Source: Candidatus Pacearchaeota archaeon | Lineage (GTDB): Archaea > Nanobdellota > Nanobdellia > Pacearchaeales > GW2011-AR1 | Reading direction: 5' to 3' | Assembly (NCBI GenBank): GCA_023133375.1 | Contig: JAGLWP010000020.1 | Coordinates: forward strand, 1 to 8,624 | Length of the DNA: 8,624 nt | Shown: one piece after another, positions 1 to 5,747 of the stretch | Numbering within the stretch: position 1 is the first letter of the stretch | Layout: each line of letters starts with the position of its first letter | The notes under the pieces: model-generated | The model's database searches: none | What the model was told of the DNA's origin: nothing | The model's input: only the letters and a program-made list of their open reading frames with translations | Position numbers and translations under genes: made by a program

Positions 1-862
1 CCAAAATTTTCAAAGCTTTATCATAAGTTATCCGAGGGAATTTCTTCTTCAAAGCAGGTTCTAATTTTTTAATATCTCTCCCCAAAATTTTCAACTCTTC
101 TTTATTTTTTTCAAGAACTTTTTTAACAACATACTTTGTCATTTCTTCAGCATAATCCATTAATTCATCCAAATTCGCCCAAGCAACTTCCATTTCAGTA
201 TGCCAATATTCTGTTAAATGTCTGCTTGTCTTTGATTTCTCTGCTCTGAATGATGGAGCAATACAATAAATTTTCTCAAGAGAATACATCGCAGCTTCAG
301 CATATAATTGCCAAGTCTGAGCAAGATACATTTTTTTACCAAAATAATCAACTTCAAACATTGTTGGCCCTTCTTCGGCACCTCCAGGAATTATTATCGG
401 AGATTGAAATTCATAAAATCCCTTACTTCTAAAATATTCATGCAAAGCCCCTGTAACAGTGCTCCTTATTTTCATAATAGCTGTCATCTTCTGACTCCTC
501 ATCCATAAATGTCTCCTATCACCAAGTAGTTCTTCATTCAAATCTTTTTGAATAGGAAACTCATCACTTAAACCAATAATATTTATCTTATTAACTTGCA
601 CTTCATAACCAGTTGGCGCCCTCTTATCTTTTTTTATTGTTCCAAAAATTTCTAAAGAAGTCTCAACCTGAATTTTATCTATATCATTCCATTGCTTTCC
701 AAAATTCTCCCTTGCCAAAACACATTGAACAATATTCGTAGAGTCCCTAAGAACAATAAACTTAAATTTATTTGAACCTCTTGCCCTATAAACCCAACCA
801 TGCAAAGCCACTTCTCCTTTTCCTTTCTTAATCGCCTCTAAAATAGATATAAATTTAATCAT
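1..862 (-). CDS. asnS: Asparaginyl-tRNA synthetase (AsnRS), partial: C-terminus beyond left edge
   Basis: Charges tRNA(Asn) with asparagine in the cytoplasm. The frame is open from the ATG at 862 to the window edge (287 full codons), so about the last third of a roughly 430-residue enzyme is missing. Seen: an N-terminal OB-fold anticodon-binding domain (about residues 15-100, with HGWVYRARG and LRDSTNIVQ), then the class II catalytic core with motif 1 (YFRSKGFYEFQSP), LAQTWQLYAEA, and motif 2 containing PSFRAEKSKTSRHLTEYWH. The PSFRAEKSxTxRHLTE(Y/F)WH form, with KRAPTGYEV in the OB fold, is typical of archaeal AsnRS rather than AspRS. Motif 3 lies outside. The start is supported by a TATA box centred 24.5 nt upstream. 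Short plus-strand reading frames inside this gene are shadows. AsnRS implies direct Asn-tRNA(Asn) formation, so the neighbouring AspRS is expected to be discriminating. Confidence 0.95.
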   Translation of the reverse strand, partial: MIKFISILEAIKKGKGEVALHGWVYRARGSNKFKFIVLRDSTNIVQCVLARENFGKQWNDIDKIQVETSLEIFGTIKKDKRAPTGYEVQVNKINIIGLSDEFPIQKDLNEELLGDRRHLWMRSQKMTAIMKIRSTVTGALHEYFRSKGFYEFQSPIIIPGGAEEGPTMFEVDYFGKKMYLAQTWQLYAEAAMYSLEKIYCIAPSFRAEKSKTSRHLTEYWHTEMEVAWANLDELMDYAEEMTKYVVKKVLEKNKEELKILGRDIKKLEPALKKKFPRITYDKALKIL

Positions 863-881
863 GACATAACCAAACAAAATT

Positions 882-891
882 ATTTTTTAAA
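882..891 (-). promoter_or_regulatory. TATA box of asnS
   Basis: On the minus strand this reads TTTAAAAAAT, centred 24.5 nt before the asnS ATG. It lies in the 34-nt gap after the YbaK-like gene. The spacing implies transcription starting at or next to the start codon (leaderless mRNA). It is also T-rich downstream of the preceding stop, so it could help terminate that gene. Confidence 0.6.
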
Positions 892-896
892 TCTTG

Positions 897-1487
897 TTAA
901 TTAAACAAATGAGTTCTCTGAACTCTCTCACCAAACTTTCTATTCAAAATACCATAAATTGCTGAATAAGGAAGATGTAAGGAAATTTTATGTGCGAGCT
1001 CTCCATTTCCTCCAATTGAAATATCAACAATTTCGTCGTCCAATCTTGGAATTTCATTGACAAAAACTCTTTTTAAATCTGTTCCAAAAGCCATTTCTGC
1101 ACCATCAAATGAACTCTCAAATAAAAAAGGTGTGCAAGTTCCATACTCCATTCCAATAGGACAATAAGAATTGTTAAATTTTTTAACCTGCTTTTTAGTA
1201 TATCCTAAAACTTCTGCCAAAGTTTTTTTATCTAAATGCAAAGACCTATCAAACACTCCCAATTCAGGAAAAATAAAACCATATAATTCAGCGCCCCTTC
1301 TAAAAAAAACCGCTTTAACAACTTTTTCTGGAGACCAACCCAATAAATCAGCTTTCTCAAAACAAGTATTTGTAACAATATCATGATGTACAGCTTTTAC
1401 ATCTACATTCAATTCAGATGCAATCTTTGTTACATAAGATTGTTCATCATCCAGAACACTTTCTAATTTAATATAATTTAAAACCAT
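897..1487 (-). CDS. YbaK/ProX-like possible aminoacyl-tRNA deacylase
   Basis: A 196-residue protein resembling the YbaK/EbsC/ProX family of trans-editing domains, which hydrolyse mischarged aminoacyl-tRNA (for example Cys- or Ala-tRNA(Pro)). What supports this: a leading helix and GWSPEKVVKAVFFR, in which K58 matches the position of the family's conserved lysine; then LYGFIFPE and DKKTLAEVLGY; the Gly/Pro-rich turn IGMEYGTCTPFLFE (111-124); and a closing VDISIGGNGELAHKISL (154-170), like the family's final glycine-rich strand. The first 45 residues are a non-family-like helical extension. A TATA box is centred 25.5 nt before the ATG. It is divergent from the Lrp-type regulator and 34 nt upstream of asnS, which suits a role in tRNA quality control. 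The family call rests on motif order only, and the tRNA substrate cannot be told. It may instead be an uncharacterised relative with no editing role. Confidence 0.55.
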   Translation of the reverse strand: MVLNYIKLESVLDDEQSYVTKIASELNVDVKAVHHDIVTNTCFEKADLLGWSPEKVVKAVFFRRGAELYGFIFPELGVFDRSLHLDKKTLAEVLGYTKKQVKKFNNSYCPIGMEYGTCTPFLFESSFDGAEMAFGTDLKRVFVNEIPRLDDEIVDISIGGNGELAHKISLHLPYSAIYGILNRKFGERVQRTHLFN

Positions 1488-1507
1488 ACCAAATTCTTCA
1501 AAAAAGA

Positions 1508-1517
1508 ATATATAAAA
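1508..1517 (-). promoter_or_regulatory. TATA box of the YbaK-like gene
   Basis: Minus strand TTTTATATAT, centred 25.5 nt upstream of the ATG at 1487. Located in the 104-nt divergent gap shared with the Lrp-type regulator, so both genes could be controlled from this region. Confidence 0.6.
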
Positions 1518-1562
1518 TTAACTCCAAAAAAATGGAATATATTACAAAAATAAGCCAAAAAG

Positions 1563-1572
1563 TATATAAATA
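1563..1572 (+). promoter_or_regulatory. TATA box of the Lrp-type regulator
   Basis: TATATAAATA preceded by the purine-rich AAAAAG (BRE-like), centred 24.5 nt before the ATG at 1592. This spacing selects 1592 as the start codon over the in-frame ATG at 1532, which lies upstream of this box. Confidence 0.7.
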
Positions 1573-1588
1573 TGGAAATATTTTCCAT
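1572..1588 (+). promoter_or_regulatory. Inverted repeat, candidate Lrp autoregulatory operator
   Basis: ATGGAAATATTTTCCAT is a perfect 7-3-7 inverted repeat (ATGGAAA / TTTCCAT). It begins at the end of the TATA box and ends 3 nt before the start codon, so a bound protein would block transcription initiation. Archaeal Lrp-family proteins commonly bind AT-rich dyads and repress their own genes this way. A related half-site, ATGGAAT, occurs at 1532. That the regulator binds here is inference. Confidence 0.5.
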
Positions 1589-1591
1589 TAT

Positions 1592-2035
1592 ATGCTAGAT
1601 AACAAAGACCTAAAGATACTTGAAATTTTAAAACAAAACGCAAATTTGCGAACAAGTCAAATCTCTAAAAAAACAAATATCCCAATCACGACTATTCACA
1701 ATAGAATAAAAAAATTAAATTCCCAAGGAATAATAAAAAACTACACTCTCAATCTTGATTTTGAAAAAATAGGCAAACCTCTCAAAGCATATGTTCTAGT
1801 GACTGCAAATCAAAATCCTTTTGCAAGCAAAAAACTGTCCCAAGAAAAAATAGGGCAACAAATAAAAAAATTAAATGAAGTTGAATCCGTTGATATTGTC
1901 ACAGGAGAAACAGATATTTTAGCAAGTGTAAGAATAAAAACAATGGATGAATTAAATAATCTAGTAACTCATAAACTCAGAAATATTCCAGGAGTTGATA
2001 AAACCAAAACAATGATGGTTTTAAAAGAACTCTAA
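1592..2035 (+). CDS. Lrp/AsnC-family transcriptional regulator
   Basis: A 147-residue DNA-binding regulator of the Lrp/AsnC (feast/famine) family, which senses amino acids or related ligands and acts as dimers or higher oligomers. It begins with the canonical LDNKDLKILEILKQNANLR. A winged helix-turn-helix follows (about 1-58, recognition helix near ITTIHNRIKKLNSQGIIKNY), then a C-terminal RAM ligand and oligomerisation domain (about 63-147) with VTGETDILASVRI. The reading frame extends upstream to 1532, but I chose 1592. A TATA box sits 24.5 nt before it, the family start fits exactly, and the extra 20 residues (MEYITKISQK...) would be encoded over the promoter. Its last 4 bases overlap the end of aspS, tail-to-tail. 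The ligand and regulon are unknown. Likely targets are itself and the divergent YbaK-like gene. Confidence 0.87.
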   Translation: MLDNKDLKILEILKQNANLRTSQISKKTNIPITTIHNRIKKLNSQGIIKNYTLNLDFEKIGKPLKAYVLVTANQNPFASKKLSQEKIGQQIKKLNEVESVDIVTGETDILASVRIKTMDELNNLVTHKLRNIPGVDKTKTMMVLKEL

Positions 2036-3363
2036 GGAGTCAACCTCTCCCTATCTCTGGGAAATAAAACAACTTCTCTTATATTCTTTTGTCCAGTTAT
2101 TAATTGAGTAAGTCTTTCCAATCCAATACTCCAACCAGCATGTTCTGGAGCACCAAATCTAAAACTATCTATGTAATCCTTAAAATTTTTTGGGTTTAAT
2201 TTTTTGGATTTAAGTTTCTCAATCAACAAATCAGGAACATGAATCCTTTGCCCACCAGAACTTATTTCCATTCCTTTATAGATAGCATCAAAACCTTCAC
2301 TCAACTCACTATTTTTAGAGGAAGCTCTGACATTATTAGGGCGGGATTCAAAAGGGCGGGCACTAGCAGGCGACATCGCGAATTTCTTTGGCATAATATA
2401 AAACGGCTTTAAACTTGCAGGCCAAGAATGAACAAAAACAATTGTATCTGGAAATTTCTCATCAAGTTTCTTCTCATTCTCAGGAGTTAAATCTTCTCCA
2501 TATTTTACTTCAAGTAATTTAACAGTTTCATCATAACTAATATATTTAGCTTTAGGAACTTTCAACTTAATCTTTAATAAATCAAGTTCTTCCTTACATT
2601 TCTTTAAAACTTCTTTCACAATATATTTAACAACCAACTCTAATTCCTTCATAACCTCCATCTGCCCAGAAAAAGCCATCTCAATATCCATTTGCCTTGA
2701 TTCATTTAAATGTCTAATTGTATTATGTTTCTCTGCTCTCCAAACAGGAGTAATCGTAAAAACATTTTCAACAGAACACGCCAACATTTGTTTATACAAT
2801 TGAGGACTCTGAGCAAGATAAGCTTTTTTCTCAAAATAATTCACTGAAAATAATTCTGTTCCGCCCTCGCTAGAACTCGAAATAATAGAAGGCAATTGAA
2901 CCTCCATAAAATCCTTGTCATAAAAAAACTTTCTAAAACAATGGGCAATTTCACTCTGAATTTTAAAAATCGCTTTTATTTTTAGTTTCCTTAAATCCAA
3001 ATATCTGTAATCTAATTTATTGCTTAAAGATGTGGTAGTAGTTTTTTCGTTAACTTGTATGGGCAATTTCTCAGCCTTACTCAAAACTTCAAACTCCAAA
3101 ATCTCAACTTCAACATCACTTCTGACTAATTCAGCTTTAACATTAGCTTTTTTAACCTTCCCCTTTATTTCAACAACAGATTCCAAAGTTAATTCAGACA
3201 CTCTTTTCAACAAATTAACATCCTTAATTATTCCCTGAACAATTCCAGAACTATCTCTTAAAAGCAAAAATTCCATTTTTGCCAAACTTCTTAATTCAAA
3301 CACCCACGCTTTCAACAAAACACTCTGTCCTACTTTTATGTCCTGAATATAAGTTCTTTTCAT
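2032..3363 (-). CDS. aspS: Aspartyl-tRNA synthetase (AspRS), archaeal type, with in-frame insert
   Basis: Charges tRNA(Asp) with aspartate; 443 residues. An N-terminal OB fold (about 1-105: KAWVFELRSLAKMEFLLLRD) precedes the class II core. Motif 1 is near 151-160 (DFMEVQLPSI), then SEGGTELFSVNYF, LAQSPQLYKQM, motif 2 WRAEKHNTIRHLNE (208-221), EISSGGQRIH, and motif 3 GLERLTQLITGQKNIREVVLFPRDRERLTP, which ends the protein as usual. Between FYIMPKK and NSELSEGFDAIYKG there are about 23 extra residues (328-350), listed separately as an insert. F22 aligns with Trp26 of Thermococcus AspRS, and R81 probably with Lys85, the pair linked to tRNA(Asp) discrimination; an AsnRS gene in the same window still favours a discriminating enzyme. 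A TATA box is centred 25.5 nt before the ATG, 3' of the phosphoesterase gene. Confidence 0.95.
   Translation of the reverse strand: MKRTYIQDIKVGQSVLLKAWVFELRSLAKMEFLLLRDSSGIVQGIIKDVNLLKRVSELTLESVVEIKGKVKKANVKAELVRSDVEVEILEFEVLSKAEKLPIQVNEKTTTTSLSNKLDYRYLDLRKLKIKAIFKIQSEIAHCFRKFFYDKDFMEVQLPSIISSSSEGGTELFSVNYFEKKAYLAQSPQLYKQMLACSVENVFTITPVWRAEKHNTIRHLNESRQMDIEMAFSGQMEVMKELELVVKYIVKEVLKKCKEELDLLKIKLKVPKAKYISYDETVKLLEVKYGEDLTPENEKKLDEKFPDTIVFVHSWPASLKPFYIMPKKFAMSPASARPFESRPNNVRASSKNSELSEGFDAIYKGMEISSGGQRIHVPDLLIEKLKSKKLNPKNFKDYIDSFRFGAPEHAGWSIGLERLTQLITGQKNIREVVLFPRDRERLTP
2314..2382 (-). repeat. GC-rich in-frame insert in aspS (module B)
   Basis: Encodes about residues 328-350 (FAMSPASARPFESRPNN then VRASSK), absent from ordinary AspRS, where FYIM-PKK runs directly into NPELSxGFD. 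The core 2339-2379 is 27/41 G+C in a strongly AT-rich gene. It contains a short hairpin (GCGA-TG-TCGC on the coding strand) and two direct copies of CCCGCCC 15 nt apart. The boundaries are inferred from remembered family alignments and are uncertain by several residues. Confidence 0.6.
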
Positions 3364-3383
3364 ATTTTAAAGAAAAGAAAAAG

Positions 3384-3393
3384 GATTTATTAA
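3384..3393 (-). promoter_or_regulatory. TATA box of aspS
   Basis: Minus strand TTAATAAATC, centred 25.5 nt before the aspS ATG, between the phosphoesterase stop and aspS. It is followed on the minus strand by the pyrimidine-rich CCTTTTTCTTTTCTTT, which could also terminate the upstream gene. Confidence 0.55.
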
Positions 3394-3394
3394 T

Positions 3395-4201
3395 TTATTT
3401 GTTTAATTCAATTATCTTATATCCCGCTTGTCCTAAATTATAAACTTCTGTTTTTCCAATTTTTGCTTTTCCCTCTGCTTCATGTATATGCCCACAAAAA
3501 ACATATTTCGGTTGATACTTTTTTATATAATCTAAAATAACTTTACTCCCTGCATGTTTTCCTTTCCAATTTTCTGGAATTCCTGGAAAATTAACCTTAT
3601 CTAAAATTCCATACGGTGGCTGATGACAAACTAAAATATCTAACCTATTTCCAAATCTATTCAAAACTCTCTCTGCTTTTTCAGTTTCTTTTCTAGCAGA
3701 TTTAATTCTTTTTTTATCTGTTTCATTAAATTCTTTAATCCAACAATTATCTACAAAATATTCAAGAAAACCAATTCTCAATCCAGAGATATTCCTAACT
3801 CTATTTTTTACACTATGAAAATTTTTTAATTTATCTAATTCGCTTCTAAGATAAGGAAGTTTAACACCATATTTCTTTTCTTCTTTTTTAACTTCAGAAT
3901 TTCTCATCATCTTTGTTCCAACATTTCCAAAAATAGAATAAGTTTGAGTCTCCTTAGAAAAATATTTTAAAATATCTAAGGTAGAATTATATATTTCAGT
4001 ATATACTAATTTACTGAATTTCCCGTCATATTCTAATTCCAACAAACCCTCTTTTTTTCTTTTAACATTTTCAAAAAATCTCTTCCTTGCCAAATCTGCT
4101 TTGCCAATATCTCCAGTTATTAAAATCAAATCAACTCCCTTAATAGGAATCTTTTTTGTTTTCTTTGAACCATGTGGGTCTCCAACTGCTAAAATTTTCA
4201 T
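3395..4201 (-). CDS. Calcineurin-like metallophosphoesterase
   Basis: A 268-residue soluble dimetal phosphoesterase. The motifs occur in the standard order: DPHG (D8, H10), GDIGKAD (30-36), GN (92-93), CHQPPYG (H193) and GHIH (237-240), supplying the usual Asp/His/Asn metal ligands. The third motif reads GNVG instead of GNHD/E, so the usual catalytic histidine after the Asn is missing. Several members with other residues there are active, so this does not argue against function. An insertion rich in Lys/Glu (about 97-180) could shape substrate choice. The substrate (nucleotide, phosphodiester or phosphoprotein) cannot be inferred. It has its own TATA box and sits between gatE and aspS without overlap, so no operon link to translation is shown. 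Confidence 0.87.
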   Translation of the reverse strand: MKILAVGDPHGSKKTKKIPIKGVDLILITGDIGKADLARKRFFENVKRKKEGLLELEYDGKFSKLVYTEIYNSTLDILKYFSKETQTYSIFGNVGTKMMRNSEVKKEEKKYGVKLPYLRSELDKLKNFHSVKNRVRNISGLRIGFLEYFVDNCWIKEFNETDKKRIKSARKETEKAERVLNRFGNRLDILVCHQPPYGILDKVNFPGIPENWKGKHAGSKVILDYIKKYQPKYVFCGHIHEAEGKAKIGKTEVYNLGQAGYKIIELNK

Positions 4202-4210
4202 AATTTATTT

Positions 4211-4217
4211 AAAAAAA
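4211..4217 (-). terminator. Possible T-run terminator after gatE
   Basis: Seven consecutive T on the minus strand, 19 nt after the gatE stop and just before the phosphoesterase start. Archaeal RNA polymerase often terminates at such runs. However, it also lies in the initiation region of the next gene, so its role is uncertain. Confidence 0.3.
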
Positions 4218-4220
4218 GTT

Positions 4221-4230
4221 TATTTATAAA
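4221..4230 (-). promoter_or_regulatory. TATA box of the metallophosphoesterase gene
   Basis: Minus strand TTTATAAATA, a near-consensus archaeal TATA box, centred 24.5 nt before the ATG at 4201. It is consistent with a leaderless transcript separate from gatE. Confidence 0.65.
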
Positions 4231-4235
4231 ATTAA

Positions 4236-5717
4236 TCATTCCACAAACCTCCTAATAATTTCCATCACTTCCCCTCCAGAAATCTTCCCTCTAAACTCTT
4301 TCATCACAAGCCCCATATACGCATTGACAGACAAACCTGGTTTCTCCTTAATAATTTTAGTAATTTTTTCTTCAATCTCATTAATATCAACCTTTTCAAT
4401 TTTAACAGCTTCTTCCAAACTTTTTCCTTTAACCAATTCTAAAAAAACATCTTTAATCTGACCCTCTAAAAGTTTTCCTTCATTAACAAACTTCAAAATG
4501 TTTGGGATTTCATCTTCTACAAATCTATTAATTTCCCCTAAACTCAATTTCTCTTTAGTTGCAATCTCTTTGGGAAAAATTAAAAGAACTTTTGCAATAA
4601 GTTGAGCACTATTAATTATCTTTAGCATTTCCTTAAACTCTTCCACTTTTCTCTGTTTAAACAATAATTTAATCATTTCTTCACTCAATCCCTTACCTCT
4701 AAGTTCTTTTTCAACTTCGTCTCTTAACCTAGGCAAATCCTTCTTAGCTTCATTGATAAAATCTCTTGAAATTTTTAATAAAGGCAAATCTGTTTCAGGA
4801 TACATTCTTGCCGCCCCAGGCATTGGTCTCAAAAATTCAGTAGTGGCATCAGGAAGTGCATTTCTAACTTCTGATTGAACAAGTTTTTTCTTCTTCACAA
4901 TTTCAAGCTCTCTTTTTATTTCATTATTAAGAGTCTTAATCATCATCTTGGGATTTTGAAAACCTTTAATCTCTATCCTATTGCCTCCTTTAATTGAAAG
5001 ATTAATATCCTGCCGAATAGTTCCAATACCTCTTTTCACCTTACAACTCCTTAAAACATTTCCAATATGCAAAGCAACTTCTTTTGCTTGTTCTGAGGAT
5101 TTTATATCTGGGAAAGTAGAAATCTCAACTAAAGGAATTCCAAGCCTATCAAGGCGATAAATAACTTTTTCTTTGCCCCGACATTCCGTGCTTTGGGGTA
5201 CACCGAGCGGTGTCCTGCTAATTAACCTCGCTGCATCTTCTTCAAGATAAATCGCATCAATACCCACTCTTCCCTGTTCTGTCTCAACCCACCCATCACG
5301 CGCAATCATAACTGTTCTTTGAAATCCAGAAGTATTGCTTCCATCAACAACTGTCTTTCTCATTATTTGTGTTATAGGCATAATTTTAGAATTCAGCAAA
5401 ATCGCAATTTGCAAAGCAATCTTTAACGCTTCCCTGTTAATTGGATGGGGCGGCTCTTCATCTAATTCAACTAAACATGTTGAATCATACCCCTGATAAA
5501 TAAACTCTCTATTTTTCAATGCCTCATGCCTCGCAGCAATATCTACTTCTCCTGCTTCTCCTGCAACAACATGAAGTTTCCTCTTAACAATATAATCTGG
5601 CTCATCCTTCCTTAACAACGAAGGACAATTACAAAACAACTTTTTAGTATCAAGTTGTTGATGAATTTCCAATCCTGCCTTAAATTTTAATTTTTTATAA
5701 TCAACTTTTTCTGACAT
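4236..5717 (-). CDS. gatE: Glu-tRNA(Gln) amidotransferase subunit E, compact form
   Basis: Kinase/transamidase subunit of archaeal GatDE. It phosphorylates Glu-tRNA(Gln) and converts it to Gln-tRNA(Gln) with ammonia from GatD. Seen: GLEIHQQLDTKKLFCNCPS (15-33), DEEPPHPIN (86-94), TQIMRKTVVDGSNTSGFQRT, LEEDAAR (158-164), YRLDRLGIPLVEIST, IRQDINLSI, the GatE-specific MPGAARMYPETDLP (299-312), and a helical plus YqeY-like tail (about 325-493) ending GKISGGEVMEIIRRFVE. These separate it from GatB. At 493 residues it is shorter than the usual roughly 600-630. The AspRS-like insertion domain expected before MPGAARMYPETD seems absent: KTLNNEIKRELEIVKKKKL runs almost directly into NALPDATTEFLRP. Residues 169-182 are a repeat insert (module A). 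A TATA box is centred 25.5 nt upstream. GatD is encoded separately about 1.7 kb away. Confidence 0.96.
   Translation of the reverse strand: MSEKVDYKKLKFKAGLEIHQQLDTKKLFCNCPSLLRKDEPDYIVKRKLHVVAGEAGEVDIAARHEALKNREFIYQGYDSTCLVELDEEPPHPINREALKIALQIAILLNSKIMPITQIMRKTVVDGSNTSGFQRTVMIARDGWVETEQGRVGIDAIYLEEDAARLISRTPLGVPQSTECRGKEKVIYRLDRLGIPLVEISTFPDIKSSEQAKEVALHIGNVLRSCKVKRGIGTIRQDINLSIKGGNRIEIKGFQNPKMMIKTLNNEIKRELEIVKKKKLVQSEVRNALPDATTEFLRPMPGAARMYPETDLPLLKISRDFINEAKKDLPRLRDEVEKELRGKGLSEEMIKLLFKQRKVEEFKEMLKIINSAQLIAKVLLIFPKEIATKEKLSLGEINRFVEDEIPNILKFVNEGKLLEGQIKDVFLELVKGKSLEEAVKIEKVDINEIEEKITKIIKEKPGLSVNAYMGLVMKEFRGKISGGEVMEIIRRFVE
5172..5213 (-). repeat. Palindromic in-frame repeat, module A copy 1 (in gatE)
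   Basis: This 42-bp module encodes TPLGVPQSTECRGK, between LEEDAARLISR and EKVIYRLDRLG, where ordinary GatE has only a short loop. The coding strand opens with ACACCGCTCGGTGTACCCC, in which ACACCG-CT-CGGTGT is a perfect 6-bp stem with a 2-nt loop. The CCCC can pair with a GGGG near the end. It is 25/42 G+C in an AT-rich gene. Identity with the copy at 8502-8543 is 34/42, including the first 19 bases. Confidence 0.85.
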
Positions 5718-5737
5718 GAAAGAAAGAGATTAAAAGA

Positions 5738-5747
5738 TTATTTAAAA
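5738..5747 (-). promoter_or_regulatory. TATA box of gatE
   Basis: Minus strand TTTTAAATAA, centred 25.5 nt before the gatE ATG and beginning right after the fic stop codon. It indicates that gatE is transcribed on its own as a leaderless mRNA. Confidence 0.6.

Noticed and set aside
250..508. Two plus-strand small reading frames
   Set aside because: They lie antisense inside asnS, which has full aminoacyl-tRNA synthetase motifs; neither small product has recognisable features.
1532..1591. Longer start for the Lrp-type regulator at 1532
   Set aside because: The extra 20 residues are not family-like, and their codons cover the TATA box and dyad that fit the start at 1592.
4236..5717. GatB instead of GatE
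   Set aside because: GLEIHQQLDT and MPGAARMYPETDLP are GatE-type signatures, and GatD is present in the window; only the length is GatB-like.
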